64,000 bases of DNA from Sipunculus nudus. Lineage: Eukaryota > Annelida > Sipuncula > Golfingiida > Sipunculidae. The stretch covers positions 25,168,008-25,232,007 of the forward strand of contig CM049313.1 of assembly GCA_026874595.1 (NCBI GenBank), given 5' to 3'. This document shows positions 36,051 through 48,800 of this stretch, one piece after another. The notes beneath the pieces are model-generated. The model was not told the DNA's origin, did not search any database, and was given only the letters and a program-made list of their open reading frames with translations. A program made the position numbers and the translations under genes. Position 1 is the stretch's first letter. Each line of letters begins with the position of its first letter.

Positions 36051-36352
36051 CACATATATGTAGGTATAATGTTATATATTTTCTCAAAATTTAGTGAAAA
36101 TTGGGCCCATTTTGTGTGAGAAATGTGTTTGCAAACCATCGAACCATTCATATCATACCATACCAACAGCTGACCGTGACCTTCGGATTTTAGCGAGTAT
36201 GTCTGCATTTTTGGAGAATTCGCAAATATTTTGGAGACTTTTTATGAAACTATTATTTTAAATAACGTTCAAAATATTAATGTTCAGGAGTGCCAGAGAG
36301 TTTAACCTTATTTAAACCTTATTATTGTGACATCTTGCAAAAGTAAAGCTAC

Positions 36353-36353
<1 letters not shown>

Positions 36354-36400
<47 letters not shown>
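36354..36400. repeat. (TA)n microsatellite
   Basis: About 23 uninterrupted TA units. Confidence 0.95.
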
Positions 36401-36403
<3 letters not shown>

Positions 36404-36905
36404 AAATTCAAAACAATATCTAGTTAGAAAATGGAAGTTGTTTCCTGACTCTTTCATATCAAAATGAATGTAAAATATTATCACATCAGAACGTTTGATA
36501 CCGAAAACCCCTGGTAACAAGTCATCAAAGGCGCTCATGAGAAAATCTTATACATTCTTTTAATGTGCGTCAAAACGTAATAGCCTACTGCATGTAGGCC
36601 TATCCAGCACCTCCAGGCTGATTTCACAGTTCTATAGGCCTACCATTCACAGAGGGTGTATGCTTCACAGAGAACTTCAGAATTAAGTCACAGAGAATTT
36701 CAAAATTAAGACATCTATTAGGCCTATATTTGTTTTTTAATGTCCACGTTATAAAGGTTTAATGTTTCGATGTATTACGATGAAAGATAAATAATAGATC
36801 TTTTCCACGAGCATGCGCGCTACTCTGAACGGTCGTTGGGTAATTTTGTTCTGGCTCAAGCTGGCATTAAGGTACACGTTTTGTTGTATCGAACCAGATA
36901 AATGC

Positions 36906-36940
36906 AAAAAAAAAAAAAAAACAAAAAAAAAAAAAAAAAA
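36906..36940. repeat. Poly-A tract
   Basis: A run of about 35 A broken by a single C, lying about 400 bp upstream of the TICRR start. It could be the tail of a retroposed sequence, but no such body is recognisable next to it. Confidence 0.8.
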
Positions 36941-37079
36941 CTGGAACCCCGGATATGTATCAACAGTTTCTTATTTATTATATTGATCATCCAAAAGACA
37001 ATTGTTTAATTTTTTTATGAAAAAAATCAATAAAAAATATAACTGTGAATATATGCACGTGAAATATAACACGGAATTT

Positions 37080-37335
37080 TATATGTCTATAGAACAGTCA
37101 GAAGATAGACTATAACTGCATAATATGCGGCGTACGTATCCAGGATCTCGGACAGCGTAGCGTACGTAGGGAGATCGAGAGCACGGAAGCTAGGGCTAAA
37201 TGATGGACCTGTAGAATTCATGTTATGTCAGGCAAAACTCTCCAGTAATAATCCGATTCTCCGGAAATTATTATACCGTTTAGAAATCACCGGCCTTGAC
37301 CTTGTTTTTAAAATGGCAGCGCCAAACTAGATAGG
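37080..37335 (+). promoter_or_regulatory. TICRR: Putative TICRR promoter and 5' leader
   Basis: The 250 bp before the TICRR start is locally CpG-richer than the flanks. It has GCGTACGTA-type motifs (37129 and 37158 areas) and no TATA box close to the ATG. GCGCCAAA (37319-37326), the complement of the E2F consensus TTTGGCGC, lies 10 bp before the ATG. It is overlapped on the left by AAAATGGCAGC, similar to YY1/TISU elements. E2F control would fit a G1/S replication-licensing gene. The transcription start itself cannot be placed from sequence. Confidence 0.55.
37313..37330 (+). CDS. Upstream ORF of five codons (MAAPN)
   Basis: ATG at 37313 has A at -3 and G at +4, a strong start context, and the frame ends at TAG 37328-37330. 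That is only 5 nt before the TICRR ATG, and the frame differs from TICRR. If the transcript starts upstream of 37313, this uORF would force termination and reinitiation and could dampen TICRR translation. If transcription starts within the E2F/YY1-like element, it is not present in the mRNA. Confidence 0.35.
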   Translation: MAAPN

Positions 37336-38070
37336 ATGGACGGACGTGTCAGGCGGGGCTGCTCCATGCGTGGCTCTCCCGACGTTCATCAGATCGTTTT
37401 CCTTATAGATTTAAAGATACTTGACATAAACATCAAGTCACAAAACTGTGACCAGATCGTATCTCAGGTATCGAGGACAGTTTTAAAGATACTAACTCAC
37501 TATGCAGCTGTCGTGGAAACGGGACAGAACCTGCGGTGGGGTTTCAAGTTCTGCAATTCATGCTCTACCAGCAGAAAAAGTCAGCAGGATTTTAGGGAAT
37601 TTTCAATAAAAACCTATGAAAGCTTCGAGCAAAATCTTCAGGCCAGAGTGCTCTCAGATTACCGTGATCGGATGTGTGCTGGTCAGACTAACATCAGGGG
37701 TGGGAGGTCGGATTCTGAGGACACTGAGCCGGGTTGTCAAGGGTTACAACGTGCACTGTCAGAAGTAATGTCTGACTTCCAGTGGGAAAGGCCAGACATC
37801 CGATCTCCAGTCCGACCACATATGCGCAAAAATCAACACATCGGACCACTTGGTTTGGAGCCATCAAATAAAAACTTGATATATCTGTTTTCCTGGTGCC
37901 CTGATACACCAGAAGCGTTTGGGTCATTTTTTGGCTGTGATACACCTTGTGCAGCAGAGAGTCTGGAAGCTCTCTTGCCCCGGAGACTTCTGCGACAGTT
38001 TCGTGAAATCCACAAGTTGGCTCTATACTGGATAGATATGAAGGATAGAACGTCTGACGTCCTCGTCTCG
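37336..38070 (+). CDS. TICRR: TICRR exon 1 (residues 1-245)
   Basis: Starts at ATG 37336 (A at -3, G at +4); an in-frame TAA at 37309 limits the start. A second ATG (residue 11, 37366) could be used instead, since homology begins only at about residue 18 (HQIVFLID). The early hydrophobic strand plus the WGFKF and DFRE segments fit the vWA-like N-terminal domain predicted for Treslin. The donor is GTTTGT at 38071 (phase 0), and the open frame stops 10 nt further on. Confidence 0.9.
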
Positions 38071-41000
38071 GTTTGTATTTAAAGGGACATAATTAGGAGC
38101 AATATTATACCTATTCTTTCACAGTATCAGTTCAGTTTTGCTTAAGACAAAAGTTTCCCAGCAAAACCACCCAACACACAGTCTCAGTACCTCGTATACG
38201 GCTGTTTTAACACCTTGTTATGGGTCTGCGTGTTGGTAAACACAGTCAACGTGTCTGTTTATGATAACAAGGCCGCGTGACCAGAGGTCCAATTGTGAGC
38301 CTGAACAGGTGGTGTTTCAGCCAGCGGAAACATGTATTACATTTTTTTGGTTTTAAAAGTCAGTCAAGGTAAATCCTGATTGACATGTTGTGGCCGGGCA
38401 ATGCAGGCGCTGTGTTTATGTTGACACCTTTGATCGCACCCGGTCCACTGTTTTTACCATTTGTTTACAGAAAAAAGCAAACGGTTTAATGGCAATATTT
38501 TGGCAGGTACAAATTTATTTAAAAGGGAAGAATCTATTTTTCATGTTTATTCAACATGCTTTATTGGGGGTTGGGCCCCTTTAATCCTTTTCAGGCTGTT
38601 CCCACTGGTTCAGTTCTCAAAAAAAGGTTTAACATTTTTCTTGCATAGGACATTGTTCCTGAAATAAGATTTCCCCATTAAATTTATTAAATTCACAGTT
38701 CTTGATATTAAGCCTTGCTATATCTGTTGGAATCTCTGCACAATGAAAGTTTCTGTTGTGTGAATTTCAGCCACCAGTGATTAGGACAAGTCCAGACCTG
38801 AGTCCTGCTTTTTCAGAGACTCTGACTTAGACTTGATGGTCCTGGCCTTGACTAGTCTTGTACTTGAACTTGGAGGTCAAGACAGGAGAAATCAGATGAA
38901 GTCCACCTTGAGTCCAATTATTGTGAAAGAAAAACTCTCAAATGGTGTCAGATTCAGAGTCGGACTGGAAAGTTCAGTTAATTACATATGTGAACTATTG
39001 ACATAATATTAAAAAAAAAACAGAATGCACAAAGCTAGATCTATGGCTTCTTAGCAATTTTAGCTAAATTAGAAACAAATGATACATAAAAAACCCACAT
39101 TTAAACAAACATAAAAACATTACAACCTTTAATTTTGATTTTTATATTGCTCTTTAGCTCAGCTGACTATAAGTCATCTGAGCTATAGTCGTGGTCCTTC
39201 GTCCGTCCAGCCGGCCGTCCGTTAACAGGGCACGTTTTAAAACTGTTTGACCTATGAATCCAAAATTTTGCATTCCATTAGATGTCCCCAAAATCTCCTA
39301 CCTTGGCAAAAATTGGGTCATTAGGACTTCGTTCGATATTAAGGAAAAACCTCCGTTTTCCATAAAAAGCCATTGTTACACTTCAAGGCTGCCTAATATC
39401 AAAACCACTGATCTGTTTTTGATCATATTTAGTATTCATATTCTTCCATACATTTTCTATGAAAATTTCCAAAAATTAGGTCAGTATTGGGTATTATTTT
39501 GAAGTTATGGGCCCAAATATAATGCAATTTTAAAAAATCAGGAAATATATTTACTCACCTAACATGAGAATTGCTGAAGCTGGAGACTTTTTTTGTTAGG
39601 AATATAACTTTATTTACTCAAGATTCAATTGTTTACCCAAAATTAGATCTGAATTTTGCAAATTTTTCAAGTTATTAGCTTAAATAAAAAATCAATACTT
39701 TAAATTTTGTCCAACTTTGGCAATGGCACGTTTTTTCCCTGTAAGCACTGTTGATTTTGTTTTCACAGCATATATATACATAATGATTTAATCTTTTAAA
39801 ATCTGAAATATCAAAGGAATTGATTGAAAAGAGTAGCTTTTATTCAAGTTTTCATACACCATGTCAAGTGTTGTTTACATCTAGCCCACCTAGTAACACA
39901 GCCTTCACTTGCATTATGTAACCCACCCCAGGCAGCTTGCCTTGGCTCAGCTTGGCCACTACTTGCAGGCTTCCCCTCTGCCCTGCACCCCCCCCCCCCC
40001 AGATGGTGCATTAACTAGATGAATGTTATAATTTTCTGTATTTTATTCTTGGCTATGCTACATTTTAGATTTTGTATTGTACCACCAGGGTTACAATGAT
40101 TAAAGTGCACATTTAATTGTGTCCACAAAGTGGTGTTTTGCTATGAAAGTGTGGATGTTTATCAGATAAGTAATTCCTTGCTTCAGAAGAGTAAAAACTT
40201 CACCAGGTGTGAAATTGACTATTAATTCCAGTAATAAATTATAGCTGAGATAGTAATTAGCACAATGATATTGTTTGTCCCTCATTCAACCAACAGTGTG
40301 TATATTTTATTTGAAAAGATGTTTTTATTCTATCAAATTTACTGAATCTTTTATTTTATTTCGGTGAATAAAATTAAGCATGTACTGAAAACTCCAATGT
40401 GCAAAACTTTTAAATAGTTATTCAAGGAATAATCTTGTAGATGCCATGTTGTGGCATTATTTTTTTTTTAAATTCAGTTTAAACATTTGTGATTTAAAAA
40501 TAATAAAATATGTGTATGCATAATATGACCCAATATGAGCTACACTCTGGATATATAATGATTGCAACTTAGAATTCTAATATTTTAACTTATATTTTAA
40601 GTTTTTTTTATTACAAATTTATAAAACTTGTAAATAAAGAAAAATGAATCAGATAAAAACTATTAATGGAAAAAGTGGATATGCTAAAAAAATAGGCTTA
40701 TATATAAACTTAAATGCATTATTCCCTTGAAAGTGAAACAAAGGTATTAGTCCATTCTGTCCACATGCCTGTCCATCTGTAAATTTTTCATATGCATCAC
40801 AGTATCTCCAAACTTTTACTATTTTTCTTCATGACAGTCTTGTCAGAGTATAAGTTTGCAATCATATATTTAGAACTTTAATATAACCAAGTAGAAGGGC
40901 CCCTTTCCTCTTAGGTTCTCATATGCTTATATAAATGAAAAACATTTCAATAGAATATTTTGCATATTTTGCATTTGCAAAAATTTCAAACTTTAGCTGA

Positions 41001-44000
41001 GCGCCGTGACCCATGGGTCCCTTGTTTTTATGAGTGATCAGTAGACACGCTGTAGAAAGGGCAAGCATACTTCAAACCAGTTATCTTTGTGGGAATTTTT
41101 AATGTAGAGTTCAACTGAGTGACATTTAGAATTCATGATAGTGGACATTCTCTAAATGATCTGGTCTGGACCAGTGTAGCACTCTCGTGTTGAAATATCT
41201 TTGCCATGTAGATCCATTGTGAAAGACACCACATTTTATTATTTTGACACTGTTCCTCTTTTAAGCCTGGATCATTGCATTAAATGCACTATGAACATAC
41301 TGATGAACAGGATAGTGCACTTGGACACAATGGAAATGAATAGATCAAGCTGCTTTTCAAACAAGTTTGTAGTTTGTTTGAATCTGTGTAATTATCTTTT
41401 TGTTGAATCATCATAAACATTTTATAAACATGTACCTACATTTCAAAATATATTATAGACTGTACACTTACTAAATAATACTAATCTATGGGTCACTTTA
41501 CTTCTAGCTGAATAGTTCATTACAGAGGTAATGTGAAAGCAATGTCTAATTTCAAGTGGAAACTTTTGTGCTTTATCATTTCAGTCATGTTCACCAGACC
41601 TGCCGTGTGTCAGGCTGTTGTCTCAGATGCTCTGCTCCCTGAGTGGCTGTATTCTGCCAATCCAGGCAGTGCTGCATCTTGGTCTGCAGTATGACACCTA
41701 CATCCACAGCCCTCCAGCACAGTTAGGTGTGACAGCAGATACAGTGGCTGCTAGCAGACAGTTCAGTTCCTTACTGCCGTTCTCCAGTGTCATAAGTACT
41801 TATGCAGAGCCATCTGTCATCATGTGCCAAGAAACTACAGCAAATAGGACGACTCTTTTCCTGGATAATGGTATGACAAATTAATTTAGTGTGATATGGT
41901 GCTGCTATGCTGCATAAAATTCAGTTTTGCAAGTCCTGACATTTTCTCAAGCAGTCATCCTGGATTTTACCAGTCATATCTTGAAATATTAATGATAAAG
42001 CATACTTGAGGAGTGTTTTTATATTTAGTCAAAGTTACCTTGATCATACAAAAAGTTTAGAATCAGTTTAGGCATGTTTACTTGTGTTTGGCAAATTACA
42101 GTAAGCTCCACTTATTAAAACAATTTATAAATAAATAACATAATGACTAAACTCCTGGCATTTTTATACATACATTTTTATGGAAATTTTTGTATAAATA
42201 AAGCATTTGTAATTTATGATCATTTCACAACTAAAGAAACCCTGTAGCCATATATGCGTGACTCAGTAGGCATTTAAATCAGACTGGGAAGTCTACTTGA
42301 GTTGAAACACAGGTCATGGGGGGGGGGGGGGGGGGATGTACTGCAACACCCATCCATCCTATTGCATCTGTAATACTGTATACATGTGGTAAAAAGTCAG
42401 CAATCTTAACATTAGGCTACAAGTGATGAATTAACACTAAAGAATACATAAAAGCTCACAAACCAGATTTAGTAAATCCATCTGTTAAATCTAGCCCTGT
42501 GGTAAGAACTCATTTCCTGTGTCACATAGTTGTTGGGAAACTTGTGCAAGGAATGCTTGAAATCATGCAGTCAGAAATTCAACAAACATGCAGGGGGGTT
42601 AACTGATATGCTGAGTTATAGTGGAATTTTTCTCACAGATGGTAGATGTAGTTGAGAGTATGCAGACATATGTTAAGATTGTTATTTCTTTCAGTTACAG
42701 TGTACCAATAGTCTGTGAGATAAAAAATATTTGCATCCTCATCAAGCCTTACTGTGCCGCTCTGATCATTACTGAGTGTAGCACTCTGACATCTTGACAA
42801 TTATGTCACAGAATGAATAAAGGGGGAATCATTTAATTGAATATGAACTTATCAGTGGTACCTTTGGTCAAGTTTTTGGCAAGCACAAATACATAAAAAT
42901 TCATATAGTCCTGACCCACACTGACTAGCATTTTAGTCCACACCACCCTGTCCTGTAGTCCTGACCCACACCATCCTGTCCTGAAGTCCTGACCAACACT
43001 GACTATCGTTTAGTCCATACCACCCTGTCCTGTTGTCCTAACCCAGACTGACTAGCCTTTAGTCCACACCATCCTGTCCTGTAGTCCTGATCCACACTGA
43101 CTAGCCTTTAGTCCACACCTTCCTGTCCTGTTGTCCTGATCCACACTGACTAGCCTTTAGTCCACACCTTCCTGTCCTGTTGTCCTGATCCACACTGACT
43201 GGCCTTTAGTCCACACCATCCTGTCCTGTAGTCCTGATCCACACTGACTAGCCTTTAGTCCACACCATCCTGTCCTGTAGTCCTGATCCACACTGACTAG
43301 CCTTTAGTCCACACCATCCTGTCCTGTACTCCTGTCCTGTAGGTATGCCTGTAAAAGCCAGCAGTGTAGGACCTAAATCTACATCAGGTGCAGGGGTCTG
43401 TTTAAGTTTATTTACTTAATTGTTTCTCCATGTCAACAGCAGATGCAGTGAACTTTAGCTGTTGGACTGACTGATGAATTATATCTATATTTACAGATGA
43501 TTGTGACCAGGTGTTAGACTGACTGATGAATTATATCTATATTTACAGATGATTGTGACCAGGTGTTGAGTCATCTGTACCTGTACAACATCACAAAATA
43601 CCAAGGCATAGCACCTGACAGGTTAGTGTCATCATGTAATCATGTAAGGCATCATGTCATGCGATTTTGGAGTCATATCAAGGGGCCATGTCATTATCTG
43701 TGTGAGGGCCTTCTCAGTAATAAATGCCTGGATTGACTTTTCATGTTGATCTTAAAAACCTTTTGAGGATCAGATTAATGGCTCCACCTTTGCTTGTATT
43801 AGATTAATGGCTCCACATTTTCTGTTTCATGATTATAAAAATGTAATTTTACAGCAGAACTGAAATAGTGCTCCTCAATAAGATTGATGTCCCTGTCATC
43901 ATGCAGTCGGAATAAACATGGGGAAACCATTTCTTCAGAAATATTTTCCTTTGCTGAACCTAATAACCTCTGCATTGCTTTTCATTTGATTAATATATAG

Positions 44001-45730
44001 AAAAATGATCATCATGTTAATATGTTACTATGACTTGTATATTCCTGTTAGAAAACAAAATAAACCCGCTGAGTGTACCATAACTATAGAAAAGGGCGAG
44101 ACCTCACCAGCAGGATCTACAGAGCTAACTCAGCTTGTCACAGCAGAAGTGGATGAAGACACGCCCTGCTTCACGGCTCCACACTTCCCTGCCAGGCTAT
44201 GTGTTGTTGGAGCCACACAGCAGTCAGCCATCAAAGTTGACTCCCTGAGCACGAAGCCGGTGTACATGTGTGCTACACCTAGAGAGTGCAAAACCACAAA
44301 GGAATGGAACAAACTGCTCCTCAGACTGGCCCAAAAACAACTAGCTCTGGTAAGTTTGGTTAACCTGGGGTACTTGCATCTTAATGAACTCAGGGAAAGA
44401 ATAAAGAGACCATATGACACAGATGTGATGGATCATAACAAGATGTCCCTTGACCTTGAATTTAACATCAAGACATTTTTGTAACTAATGTAAGACCAAA
44501 CAGATCAGAGCTGGTCCATACAGGAAAGCAGGTTTGCCTAAAAATCCCAAATATGCAGTTATGCACTGACTATTAATAAAGTTTTAAGTGCTTACCACCA
44601 ATGCTTATGACAGCTACATGCGTTTTGATTTTAAATAGTAAACTGGTAAACTAAGTAAGTTTTTAAAAGTCTCTGTGTTGAATGAGGGGAATTGCATGGA
44701 ATTTCAAGTTAGTTGGTTAATTTAATGTGTGATGATAGATTTAAAGTGATGATCAACTCGAGGTGGGATGATCAACAACATGAATTTAAGGTGGAATTAT
44801 TAGTGTAAAGGGTTATGATTAATTTACGGTGTCATGATTATCTTAAGCTGTGTTGATTAACTTTAATGTTAGATGATCAGCTTAAGATGTTATAATTAAA
44901 TTGAGGTTGTAAATTGTGGCAGTAATGTATTCTGTCATGATTATTTTTTTGCTCAGCTGACTGTTAGTCAACTGAGCTATAGTGATCGTCCGTTTGTCTG
45001 TCTGTAAAGACAGGCACATTTTGACACTTTGGAACTAGAAACCTGTAACTGAATTTCCAGGGAGGTCAATAAAAAATCTCCTTGGAAACCTTAAATTTGG
45101 TTATTGTGACCTATATCCTTGAAGCTATGGGGCTAGTAATTACCCCTGAGAATAAATAAAAATAAGATACAAAACCTCCAGTATCTTGATAATTAATGCA
45201 TGGATTGCCTGGAATCTTTCCTTGAATCTTGACCATGACTACGGTTGTCAGTTCCTGAAAAATGGTGGGGCACTTTTTAGCGAACCTGTGAGCTAATGCG
45301 ATTGTGTGGCGTCTCACGCCAGTCTTGTATTTATAGCTTTGGCAGCCTGCCAATTGTATCAGATTTTGAGTTCACTCAAAGCAGCCAGGTACATGTCAAG
45401 ACTTCACATAGTGCAGTAGCTGACAATTTGACTTGGGGCAACTGCCTGCTTTAACTGAGCTTGGTCAGCCCAATGCACCTGACCCTAAAGAAGTTTGATG
45501 TATTGGCCTGACATTTTGGCCTGTTGATACATTTTCAATGGCTTTCTCATGAACAAGGCTGTTGTCGCCAACTACAATCATATTTTTTTTGTGTAATTGG
45601 TCCTTTTACTTGTTTAGTAATTGCATTGTACATATCAGGGGCGTAGCCAGAGGGGGGCCACAGGGGGGGGCCCCCTCCCCAGGTTGCATCCAGTACTCGC
45701 CGTCCTTTCGGATTTTCACTTAATCTTATA

Positions 45731-45805
<75 letters not shown>

Positions 45806-48800
45806 TTATATATATGCATTAATTTGCCTTTGCTATCAGAAGGGGATCCAGAGAGGGCGCCTTCGCCGCGTGGCCCTCTGTTGAGCTGCAATATCTCTCA
45901 TTTTATCCATTTCCCAATTTTTGTGGTTTTCGTTTTTCATATTTCTTTTTATTAATTAGCAATTTAATTTTATTTAAGTTATCTGCAGTTTATTACTCTA
46001 CAAATTCATTAGTTGAGGATGAGAATATTTATGAACAACTGCAGAGCACCAGGCCCTTGTCGAGACCACGGATCCCGTTAAAATTTAGTTTAACAAAATT
46101 TAACATAAGACATCAAAAATTTTCACTCCCAGATTACATTTAAAAGATAATGTTTTGCTAGTTATTAACGTAAATGCGCCTTTGCGCCATTGACTTTAAC
46201 ATGTTGAAAACGATTGAAATATTATATCCTAATTTTGAAAAAATATAAATATTAATTATTGAACCTCTGTACAGTTTGACTACTTGCGCAAAGACATGAG
46301 GGAACAGTTTTTTACGGGAACAGGATATCCTCATTTTTTTGTAAAAATTGCCAAAAAATGTCCTCATTACATTTCATATTCAAAATATTTCCCAATATAG
46401 GGGGGGGGGGGGTACCCCCTCCCCATCTACCTAAAACTAACCTTAATAAACTATATGGATCATATTTGAAAAAATATATATTTTCATACACTAAAATATA
46501 TAACATATAGTAATAATAATAATAATAATAAATTTATATATACATATACACGTATATATAAGTTTTCTTAGTACCCATACATGCAGTTTCTCAGCTGTAA
46601 TTACTTCTAGTGTCCCAAAACCTGGTGTGTTTATTGATCACAAGTGGATGCCATATAGTTATCACCCTGTCTGTCTGTCTGTCTCTCTGTCCATCCGTCC
46701 ATCCACACAAATTTGTTTCCAGATGATAACTCCAGGTTGTATTGACACATGGATTTCAAACTTGACTTACATATGGCCCACCACTAAAGCAAGAACCTAC
46801 ATGATTTTAGGGTCATGAGGTCAAGAGGTCAAGGTCACAGGACTCACATTTTTAAAGAGATTATGGCTGCATTTTAAGCCAAGCTTTTCATCCCAAATTT
46901 TCCATTTTGCACATTTAGCTGACTTGCCAGTATGGGGAGAGCATAAATGAATTTGGGGTCACATGGTCAAAGGTCAAGGTCACAGGGGCCATCTGTTCAG
47001 AAATTAGTTTCCAGATGATAACTCCAGTTTAGTTTGACATATTGGTTTCTATTTTGACTTATATATTACCCACCAATAATGTAAAAACCCTTTTGATTTT
47101 GGTGGCATAAGGCCAAAGGTCAAGGTCACAGGACCCACTTCTTTAAAAAGATTGTTGATGTATTTTTAGCCAAACTTTCTGTCCCAAACATTCTATCTTC
47201 AAGATGTTGCTCACCTGCCAAATTGGGGTCACAAGGTCAAGGTCATGGGGGCCATCCATTCACAAATTAGTTTATGGATGATAACCCCAGTTTGGGTAGA
47301 CAGGTTGGCTTCAAACTGATCACAAGACAAATCTTTTGGAAAACCTTATAAACATATATCCTTATAGACAAATGCAGCTGAGCGTCGAGACCCATGGGTC
47401 CCTAGTAAATAATATTCTCATGATCAATTTCAGCTGAGCACCATGACCCACAGATCCCTTATTTACTCTGAAGATGATTAAAATGACATGATTAATTTAA
47501 ATGGTCTTGATTGGTTTGGAAATGAATGTAGCCAGTGCTGCAGGTCAACAGTCCATGTTATCAGCAAATAGTACTTGACTTCCTAGGTAAATATTTCCAA
47601 GTTGAAAAAAATGTTCAGGCAGGGTTCAAAATAAATGCTACTTTTACTTTACAGATTGTCAAGTGTCCTGCATCAGGGTATGAATCCTCAATCGGTGTCC
47701 TTCAACCTTTGTCCTCTGTGGCAGCAACGTTGACCTACATTAAGTCAGAGGTGACACTGAATCTTAAAAGACTGTTAAGCTTCAGACCGGCTGTGTGTGA
47801 AGAAAGGGCCACAAATGACATTGAAAGATTTATATTAGAACCACTGACACATTCACTGACAGGTCAGTAATAATTTCTCTCTCATCTCACCATAAACAGG
47901 GCAGGCTGTTACCGTCACCAGAGATGGGTTGTCATAGTTTACAGTACTTCTGGGTTTCAGTGTAGTTATATTTAATATTATATGTATAGCTTTCTGGCCA
48001 TCTCTTCATGCATTAGACTACCTTATTTCATAATCTTAAGAGCTGTGTACATTTTGTTAAGTGTCAGATATATTTGGGCAAGTTTTCCTACCAAGCCATA
48101 AACTGGTCCACAGTAAGCATTTGTGCTCAGCTGACTGAAAGTTATCTGAGCTATAGCGATGGATCTTTTATCTGTCACCTGTCGGGCTGTCTTGGTTTCC
48201 ATTATTATAGCAAAAATCCTAAGTGTAAGACCTAAAAATTTATGACTTTAAAGGCTGAGTTCCCGAACCACCCGGTTACAGGAGAGGTCATGTGACTGTG
48301 ACTGACAGCCAGATCTGAGCTTATCATACAGACATCAGCCTGAGCACATGGCTTACTGCTGACATGTATACATGTGCTGGTTAGCTGTGAATGTGTCTGA
48401 ACAAGTAAATAGTAACGTTATGTCCCCATCTGGATCTCCCTAAGTGTATTATCATTTCAAAAATGGTATGGGACATTATATAAATATGAACACAGTTAAA
48501 TCATATAAACCTATTGAGTAACCTGAAGAAGATACTAATTAACAGGATTTACAACAGATACCCTCTCACTGAGGCTGCCTGTGTATATAACATCACAAAG
48601 CAGCTGTACCCCTGGTGATTGTCGCCTTGCTGGCCCCAGTCTCCCAAGGGTAAATTAAGATTAATAGTGGGGTTGAAAGATGTATACAAGCTGGAAGGCA
48701 GATAACCAAGGCAGCATGAAGAATTATTGTGGTTAATGTGTTTGCCATGCATATTTAATTTCCAATGCATTTTGAGTGCTATTGATTTGAATATGTAACA

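Larger units (their letters stand above)
44350..47654 (+). other. TICRR intron 4
   Basis: 3.3-kb intron. It is almost filled by a third hairpin-ended element (about 44951-47405), which itself carries a nested repeat fragment and a TA tract (45636-45860) and nuclear-receptor-like AGGTCA repeats (46815-47240). Confidence 0.7.

Noticed and set aside
36590-36730. Repeated TAGGCCTA-type palindrome
   Set aside because: Several copies of the short motif occur here and elsewhere, but they are too short and scattered to call a feature without a genome-wide count.
38790-38950. GACTTGGA/GAGTCCAA-rich patch in intron 1
   Set aside because: Similar in flavour to the 45-bp array of intron 10 but no regular period could be shown.
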